Source: Pseudomonas khorasanensis
Lineage (GTDB): Bacteria; Pseudomonadota; Gammaproteobacteria; Pseudomonadales; Pseudomonadaceae
Assembly (NCBI RefSeq): GCF_014268505.2
Contig: NZ_JABWQP020000002.1
Location: 558,001-622,000 of the forward strand
Reading direction: 5' to 3'
Length of the DNA stretch: 64,000 nt
Shown here: positions 1 to 9,375 of the stretch, piece after piece
How positions within the stretch are numbered: the stretch's first letter is position 1
How the letters are laid out: every line of letters begins with the position of its first letter
Position numbers and translations under genes: made by a program
The notes under the pieces: generated by a model
The model's database searches: none
The model's input: the letters and a program-made list of their open reading frames with translations, nothing else
What the model was told of the DNA's origin: nothing

Positions 1-1771
1 CGGCCTGGCGGTTGAGGGCGCGGAAGTAGCCTTGACTGATCCGGTCACCCGGCGCGTGTTCGAAGTGGCCAAGTCCCAGGTTCAACACCAGCGTGCTGGC
101 CGCATTGCTGACGGCGAAGCCGATGTGTTTGAGCAGCAGGCCATCGAACTCCTTCAGCGCCTGGTCTTTGTCTTCGCGACCGGCCAGGGCCATTTCCTTG
201 AGTACGAACGGATGGCAGCGGATCGCGCCCTGACCGAAGATCATCAGGTTGCGCGACAGGATGTTCGCGCCTTCGACGGTGATGAAAATCGGCGCGCCAT
301 TCCAGCTACGGCCCAGGTAATTGTTCGGCCCCATGATGATGGCTTTGCCGCCGTGCACATCCATGGCGTGGCTGATGCATTCGCGGCCGCGTTCGGTGAG
401 GTGGTATTTGAGGATCGCCGACAGCACCGAAGGTTTTTCGCCTAGATCGACCGCGTTGGCGGTGAGCATTCGCGCGGCGTCCATCATCCACGCGTTGCCG
501 CCAATGCGCGCCATCGCTTCCTGAATGCCTTCGAAGGCGGACAGCGGCACATTGAACTGTTCACGTATCTGCGCGTACTGCCCGGTCACCAGACTGGTGA
601 ACTTGGCGGCGCCGGTACCGACTGCAGGCAATGAAATCGAACGCCCGACGGACAGGCAGTTCATCAGCATCATCCAGCCTTTGCCGAGCATTTCCTGCCC
701 GCCGATGAGGAAGTCCAGCGGAATGAATACGTCTTTACCGGAGTTGGGGCCGTTCATGAACGCAGCCCCCAGTGGCAGGTGGCGTCGGCCGATTTCCACG
801 CCTGCTGTATCGGTGGGAATCAGGGCCAGACTGATGCCCAGATCTTCCTCTTCACCCAGCAGATGATCCGGGTCGTAGGCCTTGAAGGCCAGTCCGAGCA
901 GGGTAGCGACCGGGCCGAGGGTGATGTAGCGCTTTTCCCAGTTCAGGCGCAGGCCGATGACTTCTTCACCTTCCCATTCGCCCTTGCAAATAATCCCGGT
1001 GTCGGGCATTGCACCCGCGTCGGAACCGGCCAACGGGCCGGTGAGGGCGAAGCACGGGATGTCGTCGCCACGTGCCAGACGCGGCAGGTAATGATTGCGT
1101 TGTTCTTCGGTGCCGTAATGCAGCAGCAGTTCGGCCGGGCCGAGGGAGTTGGGCACCATCACGGTAGACGCGAGGTCGCCGCTGCGCGTCGCCAGTTTCA
1201 TTGCCACTTGCGAGTGAGCGTAGGCAGAGAAGCCTTTGCCGCCATATTCCTTGGGGATGATCAGGGCGAAGAAGCCATGTTCCTTGATGTGCGTCCACGC
1301 TTCTGGCGGCAGGTCCATTGACTGGCCGATCTGCCAGTCACTGACCATTGCGCAGAGCTCTTCGGTCGGGCCATCGATGAACGCTTGTTCCTCTTCGCTC
1401 AGTTGCACCTTGGGATAGGACAGGAGTTTGTCCCAGTCCGGACGGCCGCTGAACAGCTCGCCATCCCACCACACGGTGCCGGCATCGATCGCGTCGTGTT
1501 CGGTCTGCGACATCGGCGGCAGGGTTTTGCGGAACCAGTTGAACAACGGCGCGGTGAAATGCTGGCGGCGCAGGTCTGGCAGCAGCAACGGCGCGGCGAT
1601 GGCCGCCAGCAAGATCCAGAACACCGCCAGCAGCCAGCCCGGCGCGTGACTGAAAATCCCCATCGCCACCAGATAGGCGGCAACAATGCCCAACGCGGGC
1701 AGCGGGGCGATGCGTCGATGGGCGATATACGCCACGCCGACGATCAAAACCAGTATCCACAACAACAGCAT
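1..1771 (-). CDS. fadE: Acyl-CoA dehydrogenase, FadE type (3' end outside window)
   Basis: FAD-dependent acyl-CoA dehydrogenase for the first step of fatty-acid beta-oxidation. The first 590 codons are visible and remain open to the left edge; family members of this type have about 815 residues, so the C-terminal DUF1974-like part is missing. Residues 1 to about 70 are very hydrophobic (MLLLWILVLIVGVAY start, second segment ending ..AAIAAPLLLPD), as in the membrane-associated YafH/FadE class. The acyl-CoA dehydrogenase core follows, with a FALTGPLAGSDAGA stretch near residues 240-253. The ATG is preceded by GGAGGACTGA. Monocistronic as far as can be seen; the 247 bases to the next gene hold the divergent start regions, but I found no convincing promoter hexamers. 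Confidence 0.93.
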   Translation of the reverse strand, partial: MLLLWILVLIVGVAYIAHRRIAPLPALGIVAAYLVAMGIFSHAPGWLLAVFWILLAAIAAPLLLPDLRRQHFTAPLFNWFRKTLPPMSQTEHDAIDAGTVWWDGELFSGRPDWDKLLSYPKVQLSEEEQAFIDGPTEELCAMVSDWQIGQSMDLPPEAWTHIKEHGFFALIIPKEYGGKGFSAYAHSQVAMKLATRSGDLASTVMVPNSLGPAELLLHYGTEEQRNHYLPRLARGDDIPCFALTGPLAGSDAGAMPDTGIICKGEWEGEEVIGLRLNWEKRYITLGPVATLLGLAFKAYDPDHLLGEEEDLGISLALIPTDTAGVEIGRRHLPLGAAFMNGPNSGKDVFIPLDFLIGGQEMLGKGWMMLMNCLSVGRSISLPAVGTGAAKFTSLVTGQYAQIREQFNVPLSAFEGIQEAMARIGGNAWMMDAARMLTANAVDLGEKPSVLSAILKYHLTERGRECISHAMDVHGGKAIIMGPNNYLGRSWNGAPIFITVEGANILSRNLMIFGQGAIRCHPFVLKEMALAGREDKDQALKEFDGLLLKHIGFAVSNAASTLVLNLGLGHFEHAPGDRISQGYFRALNRQA

Positions 1772-2018
1772 ATTCAGTCCTCCGTGAACCAAGGCAAATC
1801 AACCCTCCAGAGCTTAGACGGCATCTGTCAAACCGGGTGGTCAGAGCATGGTGATTGATATCGTGGGAAACCCCGGATGGTTTTCGTAGGTTCGGTGGGC
1901 AACACGTGTGGGAAATCGTTCGTTGCTGCGCAGCTTTGCTTTCACGTTTGGCCGAAACGTCGTTAGGTCTGTGCTCAGGCTGTCGCTAGACTCGTGGCTT
2001 ATCCAGGAGATTGCCGTC

Positions 2019-2678
2019 ATGCACGAGTACCTGAGTCCCGGCCGCTTCATCGATAGTGACCACCCGGCGGTGGTGGAGTTCGCCGAGCAGCATCGTGGCG
2101 CCAGCAAGGATCCGCGCGAGCAGGCCGTCAGTCTTTATTACGCCGTGCGCGAGGCGGTGCGATACAACCCTTACACCTTCAGCCGTGATCCGCAAACCTT
2201 GCGTGGCAGTTACGCGCTGGCGGCGGGTGAGAGTTACTGCGTGCCCAAAGCCACACTGCTTGCCGGCTGTGCGCGGCATTGCGCGATCCCGGCGCGCATC
2301 GGTCTGGCCGACGTGCGCAATCACTTGTCGACGCCGCGTTTGCTCGAGTTGCTCAAAAGCGATGTGTTCGCGATGCATGGCTACACCGAACTTTTTCTCG
2401 ACGGCCGTTGGGTCAAGGCGACCCCGGCGTTCAACCAGAAACTGTGCGAGCTGTTCAACGTCGCGGCACTGGAATTCGATGGAGTCAACGACAGCGTTTT
2501 CCACCCGTTCAACCGTGACGGCGCGCAGTTGATGGAGTATCTGATCGATCACGGCCAGTTCACCGATGTGCCCGAAATCTTCTTCTTCGAGCACCTGCAA
2601 AAATGCTATCCGCATCTGTTCAGTGAGCAGTTGCCGGTCCTGCTGGGCGATATGCAGACTGATTTGAGTCGCACCTGA
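2019..2678 (+). CDS. Transglutaminase-like domain protein
   Basis: 219-residue protein of the transglutaminase-like cysteine peptidase superfamily. C74 in GESYCVPKATLLAG, where the family nucleophile lies, and H120 in MHGYTELFLDGRW are the likely catalytic Cys and His; the third acidic residue is not obvious (the usual position reads KATPAFN). This pattern occurs in bacterial proteins of unknown substrate, so peptidase, amidase or transferase activity cannot be chosen from sequence. An ATG with AGGAGA eight bases upstream was preferred to an in-frame start 111 bases earlier that has no ribosome-binding site. No signal peptide, so probably cytoplasmic. Confidence 0.8.
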   Translation: MHEYLSPGRFIDSDHPAVVEFAEQHRGASKDPREQAVSLYYAVREAVRYNPYTFSRDPQTLRGSYALAAGESYCVPKATLLAGCARHCAIPARIGLADVRNHLSTPRLLELLKSDVFAMHGYTELFLDGRWVKATPAFNQKLCELFNVAALEFDGVNDSVFHPFNRDGAQLMEYLIDHGQFTDVPEIFFFEHLQKCYPHLFSEQLPVLLGDMQTDLSRT

Positions 2679-2721
2679 TCCGGCGTATGCTGACCGTCCA
2701 CTCATGTGCAAAGAGGCGGTC

Positions 2722-3345
2722 ATGCTGAAGATCTGGGGACGGAAAAACTCATCGAATGTCAGGAAGCCGTTGTGGGCGGCCGAGGAACTCGGTCTGGCTT
2801 ACGAGGCTATCGATGCCGGTGGCGCGTTCGGTGTCGTCGACACGCCCGAATACCGCGCGATGAACCCCAATGGCCGGGTGCCGGTGATCGAGGATGACGG
2901 TTTCGTGCTGTGGGAATCCAACGCAATCGTCCGTTATCTGCTGGCCCGTCATGCGGCGAATACCGCCTGGTATCCGGCGGATCCACAAGCCCGAGCCATG
3001 GCGGACAAGTGGATGGACTGGACCACTTCCAGTTTCGCCGGGCCGTTTCGCACTGTGTTCTGGGGCGTCGTGCGCACGCCTGCCGAGAAGCAGGACTGGG
3101 CGGCGATCAATGCCGCGATCAAGGAATGCGATGAGTTGCTGAACATGGCCGACCATGCCCTGATCAGCCAGCCCTATCTGTCCGGAAATGAAATCGGCAT
3201 GGGTGACATTCCCCTCGGCAGCTTCATTTATGCCTGGTTTGAAATGCCTATCGAGCGGGCGCCGCAGCCTCATCTGCAGGCCTGGTACGATCGATTGAAA
3301 CAGCGACCGGCCTACCAGAAAGCGGTCATGACCGCGTTGACTTGA
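2722..3345 (+). CDS. Glutathione S-transferase
   Basis: 207-residue soluble glutathione transferase. The N-terminal thioredoxin-like domain (about 1-78) has the substrate-side SSNVRKP stretch (residues 10-16), the cis-proline segment NGRVPVIEDDG (50-60) and the glutathione-binding E65-S66 in WESNAIVRYL. An all-helical C-terminal domain follows and ends with QAWYDRLKQRPAYQKA, usual for the family. The ATG chosen has AAAGAGG just upstream; another ATG 18 bases earlier lacks a site. The substrate (xenobiotic or endogenous electrophile) cannot be inferred. It stands alone between the transglutaminase-like gene and the ABC exporter. Confidence 0.9.
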   Translation: MLKIWGRKNSSNVRKPLWAAEELGLAYEAIDAGGAFGVVDTPEYRAMNPNGRVPVIEDDGFVLWESNAIVRYLLARHAANTAWYPADPQARAMADKWMDWTTSSFAGPFRTVFWGVVRTPAEKQDWAAINAAIKECDELLNMADHALISQPYLSGNEIGMGDIPLGSFIYAWFEMPIERAPQPHLQAWYDRLKQRPAYQKAVMTALT

Positions 3346-3477
3346 TAATCACTATCGACACACTTGACTGTACTTGTGCGGCGACGGCAAGCACCATTGC
3401 GCTTCGTGTCGCGGTTGTTTCCCTCGCCGCCCGCCCTTATTTATTCCATTCCTCCCTTCTTGGTGCGTAAATCCGAT

Positions 3478-4410
3478 ATGAGTTCCGCTCTGTCCATCCG
3501 GCAGCTAACCAAAACCTACGGCAACGGGTTCCAGGCCTTGAGTGGTATCGATCTGGACGTTGCCGAAGGTGACTTTTTCGCCTTGCTCGGCCCCAACGGT
3601 GCCGGCAAATCCACAACCATCGGCATCCTCTCGACCCTGGTCAACAAGACCAGCGGGACGGTGAATATCTTCGGCCATGACCTGGACAAGAATCCGGCGG
3701 CGCTCAAGCGCTCGATCGGCGTGGTGCCCCAGGAATTCAATTTCAACCAGTTCGAAAAGACCTTCGATATTGTGGTGACCCAAGCCGGTTACTACGGCAT
3801 TCCGGCGAAAATCGCCAAGGAACGTGCCGAGCAATACCTGACCCAGCTCGGCCTGTGGGACAAGCGCGATGTGCCGTCGCGTTCGCTGTCCGGCGGCATG
3901 AAACGCCGTTTGATGATCGCCCGTGCGCTGGTGCACGAACCGCGTCTGCTGATCCTCGACGAACCGACCGCAGGCGTCGACATTGAGTTGCGCCGTTCGA
4001 TGTGGACCTTCCTCACCGAACTGAATCAGAAAGGCATCACCATCATTCTGACCACGCATTATCTGGAGGAGGCCGAGCAGCTGTGCCGCAACATCGGCAT
4101 CATCGACCACGGCACCATCGTCGAAAACACCAGTATGCGTCAGTTGCTCAGTCAGCTGCATGTCGAGACCTTTTTGTTGGATCTCAAGGGTGATCTGGCG
4201 GCCGCGCCGCAACTGGTCGGCTATCCGTCGCGGCTGGTCGATGCGCACACGCTGGAAGTCCAGGTCGACAAGTCGATGGGCATCACCGCGCTGTTCGGCC
4301 AACTGGCCTTGCAGAACATCGAAGTGCTGAGCCTGCGTAACAAAACCAATCGCCTTGAGGAGTTGTTCGTGTCCCTGGTGGAGAAAAATCTGTCGAAGGT
4401 GGCGGTATGA
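3478..4410 (+). CDS. ABC exporter ATP-binding protein (YadG type)
   Basis: 310-residue ABC ATPase of the ABC-2 exporter group, closest in layout to E. coli YadG. Walker A GPNGAGKST is at residues 38-46, signature LSGG at 137-140 and Walker B LLILDEP ending at 163, followed by the switch histidine in TTHYLEEAE. The C-terminal extension (about 215-310) is usual for exporters of this class. The ATG is chosen because the ABC domain begins directly after it; reading is open further upstream but without recognisable protein. The stop overlaps the start of the permease gene (ATGA), so the two are translationally coupled and would form one complex. Substrate unknown. Confidence 0.92.
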   Translation: MSSALSIRQLTKTYGNGFQALSGIDLDVAEGDFFALLGPNGAGKSTTIGILSTLVNKTSGTVNIFGHDLDKNPAALKRSIGVVPQEFNFNQFEKTFDIVVTQAGYYGIPAKIAKERAEQYLTQLGLWDKRDVPSRSLSGGMKRRLMIARALVHEPRLLILDEPTAGVDIELRRSMWTFLTELNQKGITIILTTHYLEEAEQLCRNIGIIDHGTIVENTSMRQLLSQLHVETFLLDLKGDLAAAPQLVGYPSRLVDAHTLEVQVDKSMGITALFGQLALQNIEVLSLRNKTNRLEELFVSLVEKNLSKVAV

Positions 4411-5186
4411 GTTCCGAGTTCGGCCCCAACCTCGTCGCCCTGCAAACCATTGTCTACCGCGAGGTCAAACGTTTCATGCGGATCTGGCCGCAGACGCTGC
4501 TGCCGCCGGCAATCACCATGGTTTTGTACTTTGTGATCTTCGGCAACCTGATCGGCCGGCAGATCGGCGACATGGGTGGCTTCACCTACATGGAGTACAT
4601 CGTGCCGGGGCTGATCATGATGTCGGTGATCACCAACTCTTACGGCAACGTTGTTTCGAGCTTCTTCGGCAGCAAGTTCCAGCGCTCCATCGAAGAGCTG
4701 ATGGTCTCGCCGGTATCACCGCACACAATCCTGATCGGCTTCACCATTGGCGGTGTATTGCGCGGGTTGATGGTCGGCCTGATCGTGACGATGCTGTCGT
4801 TGTTCTTCACCGATTTGCAGGTGCATCACCTGGGAGTGACCATTCTGGTTGTGGTGCTGACGGCGACAATCTTCTCGCTGCTGGGCTTCATCAACGCGGT
4901 GTTCGCGCGCAACTTCGATGATATTTCGATCATACCGACGTTTGTGCTGACACCACTGACCTACCTGGGGGGCGTGTTCTATTCGATCACCTTGCTGCCG
5001 CCGTTCTGGCAGACCGTGTCGCTGGCCAACCCCGTGCTGCACATGGTCAACGCCTTCCGCTACGGCATTCTCGGTGTCTCGGATATCCGCATCGGCATCG
5101 CGATTACCTTCATGCTGGTGGCGACGGTGGTGCTGTATCTGGGCTGTGCGCGGTTGCTGGTGAGTGGGCGCGGGATGCGGACCTGA
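4407..5186 (+). CDS. ABC-2 type permease (YadH type)
   Basis: 259-residue integral membrane protein with about six hydrophobic segments, matching the ABC-2 permease family (YadH/NodJ class). It starts within the stop codon of the upstream ATPase gene (ATGA at 4407-4410), the standard two-gene exporter arrangement. Charged linkers such as GSKFQRSIEELMVSPVSP, where the ATPase probably contacts the permease, lie about a third of the way in. A strong bidirectional terminator follows after a REP doublet. What is exported cannot be read from sequence. Confidence 0.92.
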   Translation: MSSEFGPNLVALQTIVYREVKRFMRIWPQTLLPPAITMVLYFVIFGNLIGRQIGDMGGFTYMEYIVPGLIMMSVITNSYGNVVSSFFGSKFQRSIEELMVSPVSPHTILIGFTIGGVLRGLMVGLIVTMLSLFFTDLQVHHLGVTILVVVLTATIFSLLGFINAVFARNFDDISIIPTFVLTPLTYLGGVFYSITLLPPFWQTVSLANPVLHMVNAFRYGILGVSDIRIGIAITFMLVATVVLYLGCARLLVSGRGMRT

Positions 5187-5207
5187 TCGAAAAACGGGTC
5201 GCCTGAA

Positions 5208-5270
5208 TTCGCGAGCAGGCTCGCTCCCACATTGGAACGCTTTCCCTGTGGGAGCGAGCCTGCTCGCGAA
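5208..5270. repeat. REP doublet (class I, 17-base centre)
   Basis: Two 23-base inverted copies of a REP with core GTGGGAGCGAGCCTGCTCGC. The CCCAC ends face each other across a 17-base centre. It lies in the 3' region shared by the convergent exporter and DUF2062 genes. Confidence 0.95.
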
Positions 5271-5287
5271 AGGAAACCAGGCACAAC

Positions 5288-5320
5288 AAAAAACGGCCTC
5301 CCATTGCGGAGGCCGTTTTG
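5288..5320. terminator. Bidirectional Rho-independent terminator
   Basis: Perfect 12-base stem (AAAACGGCCTCC / GGAGGCCGTTTT) with a CATTGC loop, A-run on the left and T-run on the right. It would end both the exporter transcript from the left and the DUF2062 transcript from the right. Confidence 0.93.
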
Positions 5321-5323
5321 CAT

Positions 5324-5842
5324 TCATTTCTGGCGACTTTTCTTGCGCCGCGCCCATTGCCGCGCTACCCACCAGCGCCAATACAGCATCACCAGACAAT
5401 AGGCGAGGGCCCCCAGCACCAGGCCGACGACCACCGAACCCAGCAAAAATGGCTGCCACAAGGTCGATAATTCTCCGCTGATCCATTCCCAGGTCAGCTC
5501 GTCCGGCAGATGCCGCGCCGGCACATCCATCAAAAAGGCCCCAGCCTGGTAAGTGCAGAAAAACACCGCCGGCATGGTCAGCGGGTTGGTCAGCCAGACC
5601 AGACTGACGGCGATTGGCATATTGCCGCGCACCATGACAGCCAGCGCCGCCGCGACCAGCATCTGTGCCGGAATCGGCAGGAACGCCGCAAACAGGCCGA
5701 CCGCCATCGCCCGGGCGACCGAGTGCCGATTGAGGTGCCAGAGGTTCGGGTCATGCAGCAACTTGCCGAGAAAGCGTAAGGATTTGTGTTCCCTGATGCT
5801 CGTCGGGTCGGGCATGTAACGTTTGAATAAGCGCCGGGGCAT
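5324..5842 (-). CDS. DUF2062 membrane protein
   Basis: 172-residue protein of the DUF2062 family, found next to comEC in many gammaproteobacteria. It begins with a basic MPRRLFKRYMPDP segment and has two or three hydrophobic helices (SVARAMAVGLFAAFLP, QMLVAAALAVMV and a C-terminal LLGSVVVGLVLGALAYCLVML), ending in a highly basic RRKKSRQK tail. The ATG was chosen because the conserved MPRRLFKRYMP opening begins there. Divergent from comEC. Biochemical function unknown. Confidence 0.85.
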   Translation of the reverse strand: MPRRLFKRYMPDPTSIREHKSLRFLGKLLHDPNLWHLNRHSVARAMAVGLFAAFLPIPAQMLVAAALAVMVRGNMPIAVSLVWLTNPLTMPAVFFCTYQAGAFLMDVPARHLPDELTWEWISGELSTLWQPFLLGSVVVGLVLGALAYCLVMLYWRWWVARQWARRKKSRQK

Positions 5843-5978
5843 AAGGCTTCTCGGTCGGTTAAGGCGGCAAGTATGTCTGGATTCTACGAACCGCCCATTC
5901 AGACTTTGTGACAATTGTTGACGACGGTCGTGCCCCAGACCCGCTATGCCTAAGGATTGGACTCTCAAGGACGGGCAT

Positions 5979-8213
5979 ATGCGCACAGGGATGATGGCGC
6001 TGGCAGTCGGTCTGCTGGCCCCGGTTTTTTTGCCGGCCTTGCCGCCGGTCGGTTTGTTGATGGTGCTGCCGGTGGTGGCGTTGATGCTGCTGCCGTTTCG
6101 CAGCTATCCATTGGCGCTTTTGCTGTTTGGCTTTACGTGGGCCTGCGTCAGCGCGCAATGGGCATTGAATGATCGCTTGCCATCCAGCCTGGACGGCGAA
6201 ACCCGTTGGCTGGAGGGGCGGGTGGTCGGCTTGCCGCAGAACAGCGACGGAGTGGTGCGTTTCGAGCTTGCCGATGCCCGCTCACGCCATGAGAAATTGC
6301 CGTCGCTGATGCGTCTGGCCTGGTATGCCGGGCCGCCGGTCAGCAGCGGTGAACGCTGGCGCCTGGCGGTGAAGTTGAAACGTCCGGGCGGGTTGCTCAA
6401 CCCGGACGCGTTCGATTACGAGGCCTGGTTGCTGGCGCAACGCATCGGTGCGACCGGCACGATCAAGGATGGTCAGCGCCTGGCAGAAGCCCGGCATGCG
6501 TGGCGCGATGGCGTTCGCCAGCGCTTGCTGGCGGTGGATGCGCAGGGACGGGAGGGCGCGCTGGCCGCGCTGGTGCTTGGCGACGGTTCGGGACTCAGCC
6601 GCGAAGACTGGCAAATTCTTCAAGACACCGGCACCGTGCACTTGCTGGTGATTTCCGGCCAGCACATCGGCATGCTTGCCGCAGTGATGTATCTGCTGGT
6701 CGCCGGGCTGGCGCGATACGGGTTGTGGCCATCGTGCTGGCCATGGCTGCCGTGGGCCTGTGGTCTGGCATTCGCGGCGGCGCTCGGTTACGGCTTGCTC
6801 GCCGGGTTTGATGTGCCGGTGCAGCGTGCCTGTGTGATGGTGGCGCTGGTGTTGTTGTGGCGCCTGCGCTTTCGCCATCTTGGTGCCTGGTGGCCGTTGC
6901 TGCTGGCGTTCAACGGCGTGCTGTTGCTCGATCCGCTGGCCAGTTTGCGTCCTGGTTTCTGGCTCTCCTTCGCCGCGGTGGCGGTGCTGATTTTAACGTT
7001 TGGCGGGCGGCTGGGTGCTTGGCGCTGGTGGCAGGCCTGGACGCGTGCGCAATGGTTGATCGCGATCGGTTTGTGCCCGGTATTGCTGGCGCTCAGCCTG
7101 CCGATCAGCGTGAGCGGGCCGGTTGCAAACCTGTTGGCGGTGCCGTGGGTCAGCCTCGTGGTGCTGCCCCCGGCATTGCTCGGAACGTTATTGCTGCCCG
7201 TGCCCTATGTTGGCGAAGGGCTGTTGTGGCTGGCCGGTGGTTTGATCGATTGGCTGTTTTCAGGGTTGGCCGTGATTGCCGGACAATGGCCGGCGTGGGT
7301 TCCGGCCTCCATCCCTTTCTGGGCGCTGGCGGCGGGCAGCCTCGGCGCGGTGCTGTTGCTGTTGCCGCGTGGCGTACCGCTGCGCCCGCTGGGCTGGCCG
7401 CTCATGTTGCTGTTGGTCGTACCGCCCGGAGAGGCAATAAAAGAAGGGGTGGCCGATGTCTGGCAACTCGACGTCGGCCAAGGCCTGGCCATTCTGATCC
7501 GGACCCGCCATCACGCGCTGCTTTATGATGCCGGCCCGCGATTCGGGGATTTTGATCTGGGCGAGCGCGTGGTGGTGCCGGCGCTACGCAAGTTGAATGT
7601 GGGAAAGCTTGATCTGATGCTGCTCAGCCATGCGGATGCCGATCACGCCGGTGGCGCTCGGGCAGTGAGACGCCAATTGTCGGTAGAACGGATTATCAGC
7701 GGCGATCCGCCTGGCCTGCCGGCCGAACTGAGCGCTGAAAGCTGCGAAAGTGGCAAGCAGTGGCAGTGGGATGGCGTGAATTTTCAGCTTTGGCAATGGT
7801 CAGCCGCTCACGACAGCAACCAGCGTTCCTGTGTGTTGCAAATCGAGGCCAACGGCGAACGCCTGCTATTGACCGGTGACATCGATATTCATGCCGAGCG
7901 CGTCCTGCTCGACAGCCCTCTGGCCGTGCCGACGCAATGGCTGCAGTCGCCGCATCACGGCAGTCGCAGCTCATCATCGACGGCACTGCTGAAAGCGTTG
8001 CAACCGGAGTCGGTGCTGATCTCCCGAGGGCACGGCAATTCCTTCGGCCATCCGCATCCCACGGTGATCGCGCGTTACCGCAAACAAGGCCTTCGCCTCT
8101 ATGACAGCGCCGAGCAGGGCGCCATTCATCTGCAACTGGGCAGCTTCAAACCCCCGTGGACGATGCGTCAACAGCGGCGTTTCTGGCGCGATTCGTCTGC
8201 GCTTGCCCGTTGA
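5979..8213 (+). CDS. comEC: DNA internalisation protein ComEC/Rec2
   Basis: Inner-membrane channel protein for uptake of single-stranded DNA during transformation. 744 residues: N-terminal membrane helices and soluble DUF4131-type region, central competence domain with many helices (from about residue 220, LLVISGQHIGMLAAVMYLL), and a C-terminal metallo-beta-lactamase-like domain with metal motif HADADH at residues 551-556 and a further HHGS motif. Start chosen at the ATG preceded by AAGGACGG; an ATG 33 bases upstream is possible. It lies directly before exbB-exbD-lpxK, as in P. aeruginosa. Whether the strain is naturally competent cannot be told. Confidence 0.93.
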   Translation: MRTGMMALAVGLLAPVFLPALPPVGLLMVLPVVALMLLPFRSYPLALLLFGFTWACVSAQWALNDRLPSSLDGETRWLEGRVVGLPQNSDGVVRFELADARSRHEKLPSLMRLAWYAGPPVSSGERWRLAVKLKRPGGLLNPDAFDYEAWLLAQRIGATGTIKDGQRLAEARHAWRDGVRQRLLAVDAQGREGALAALVLGDGSGLSREDWQILQDTGTVHLLVISGQHIGMLAAVMYLLVAGLARYGLWPSCWPWLPWACGLAFAAALGYGLLAGFDVPVQRACVMVALVLLWRLRFRHLGAWWPLLLAFNGVLLLDPLASLRPGFWLSFAAVAVLILTFGGRLGAWRWWQAWTRAQWLIAIGLCPVLLALSLPISVSGPVANLLAVPWVSLVVLPPALLGTLLLPVPYVGEGLLWLAGGLIDWLFSGLAVIAGQWPAWVPASIPFWALAAGSLGAVLLLLPRGVPLRPLGWPLMLLLVVPPGEAIKEGVADVWQLDVGQGLAILIRTRHHALLYDAGPRFGDFDLGERVVVPALRKLNVGKLDLMLLSHADADHAGGARAVRRQLSVERIISGDPPGLPAELSAESCESGKQWQWDGVNFQLWQWSAAHDSNQRSCVLQIEANGERLLLTGDIDIHAERVLLDSPLAVPTQWLQSPHHGSRSSSSTALLKALQPESVLISRGHGNSFGHPHPTVIARYRKQGLRLYDSAEQGAIHLQLGSFKPPWTMRQQRRFWRDSSALAR

Positions 8214-8314
8214 TCGGTGCCAGCATGGTTGCCACATCACGGTCGTCGGGGCAGCGGGTCTTAATCGCGGATCGGTATGGTAAAGTGGCGCACTTTTTCG
8301 AGGGGGCTGTCACT

Positions 8315-8950
8315 GTGTGGGAATTGGTCAAATCCGGCGGCTGGATGATGTTGCCGATCATTTTGAGTTCCATAGCGGCCATGGCGATCGTCGCCGAGCG
8401 CCTGTGGACACTGCGCGCCAGTCGCGTCACCCCCGAGCATCTGCTGGGCCAGGTCTGGGTCTGGATCAAGGATAAGCAGCTCAACAAAGAAAAGCTCAAG
8501 GAACTGCGCGCCAACTCGCCGCTGGGGGAAATCCTCGCCGCAGGCCTGGCCAACTCCAAGCATGGTCGCGAGATCATGAAAGAGTGCATCGAAGAGGCCG
8601 CTGCCCGGGTCATTCATGAACTCGAACGCTATATCAACGCGCTCGGCACCATTGCCGCCATGGCGCCGTTGCTCGGTTTGCTCGGCACCGTGCTGGGCAT
8701 GATCGACATCTTCAGCGCCTTCACCGGCTCCGGCATGACCACCAATGCTTCGGTGCTGGCCGGCGGTATTTCCAAAGCGCTGATCACCACCGCAGCGGGC
8801 CTGATGGTCGGTATTCCTGCAGTGTTCTTCCACCGTTTCCTGCAACGCCGTATCGATGAATTGGTGGTGGGCATGGAACAGGAAGCCATCAAACTGGTGG
8901 AAGTGGTGCAGGGCGACCGTGACGTGGATCTGGCCGAGGGCAAAGCGTGA
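8315..8950 (+). CDS. exbB: ExbB/TolQ-type proton channel protein
   Basis: 211-residue MotA/TolQ/ExbB family protein with three membrane helices: one near the N-terminus (MMLPIILSSIAAMAIV) and two around residues 110-185 (ALGTIAAMAPLLGLLGTVLG, ALITTAAGLMVGIPAVFF). With the next gene product it would form a proton-driven motor that energises an outer-membrane process; no TonB or receptor is encoded nearby, so the client is unknown. Start is GTG after AGGGGG; longer in-frame starts extend back into comEC and give no family sequence. The stop overlaps the exbD start. Confidence 0.9.
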   Translation: MWELVKSGGWMMLPIILSSIAAMAIVAERLWTLRASRVTPEHLLGQVWVWIKDKQLNKEKLKELRANSPLGEILAAGLANSKHGREIMKECIEEAAARVIHELERYINALGTIAAMAPLLGLLGTVLGMIDIFSAFTGSGMTTNASVLAGGISKALITTAAGLMVGIPAVFFHRFLQRRIDELVVGMEQEAIKLVEVVQGDRDVDLAEGKA

Positions 8951-9375
8951 AATTCCGTCGCAAACCCCGGGAAACCGTGGACATCAACCTCGCGTCGCTG
9001 ATCGACGTGGTGTTCATCCTGCTGTTGTTTTTCGTGGTCACCACCACCTTCACCCGTGAAACCCAGTTGCGCGTGGATCTGCCGGAAGCCGTCAGCGGCT
9101 CGCCGGCCGAGGACCAGCAAGTTAAACAGCTGGACGTCGCGATCAGCGCCGAAGGCGTGTTTTCGGTGAACAACAAGATACTGCCGAAGAATGATCTGGC
9201 GACCCTGATGGAAGCCATGCAGAAAGAGTCCAACGGCGACACCAGCCTGCCGTTGTCGATCAGTGCCGATGGCAAGGCGCAGCACCAATCGGTGATCACC
9301 GCCATGGACGCGGCCGGCAAGCTCGGTTTCAGCCATCTGCGCATGACCACGGTCGAGGCGGCGCCCAAACCCTGA
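8947..9375 (+). CDS. exbD: ExbD/TolR-type motor protein
   Basis: 142-residue ExbD/TolR protein: short basic cytoplasmic N-terminus, one membrane helix (about 13-33) with the conserved proton-carrying aspartate D20 in [12 protein letters not shown], and a periplasmic domain. GTG start overlapping the ExbB stop (GTGA), and its own stop overlaps the lpxK start, so exbB, exbD and lpxK are one translationally coupled unit. Coupling to lipid A synthesis suggests an envelope role, but this is inference. Confidence 0.9.
   Translation: MKFRRKPRETVDINLASLIDVVFILLLFFVVTTTFTRETQLRVDLPEAVSGSPAEDQQVKQLDVAISAEGVFSVNNKILPKNDLATLMEAMQKESNGDTSLPLSISADGKAQHQSVITAMDAAGKLGFSHLRMTTVEAAPKP

Noticed and set aside
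1772..2018. TTGACA on the minus strand (1827-1832 region) as the fadE promoter
   Set aside because: No acceptable -10 hexamer at 15-19 bases; reported only as an unresolved region.
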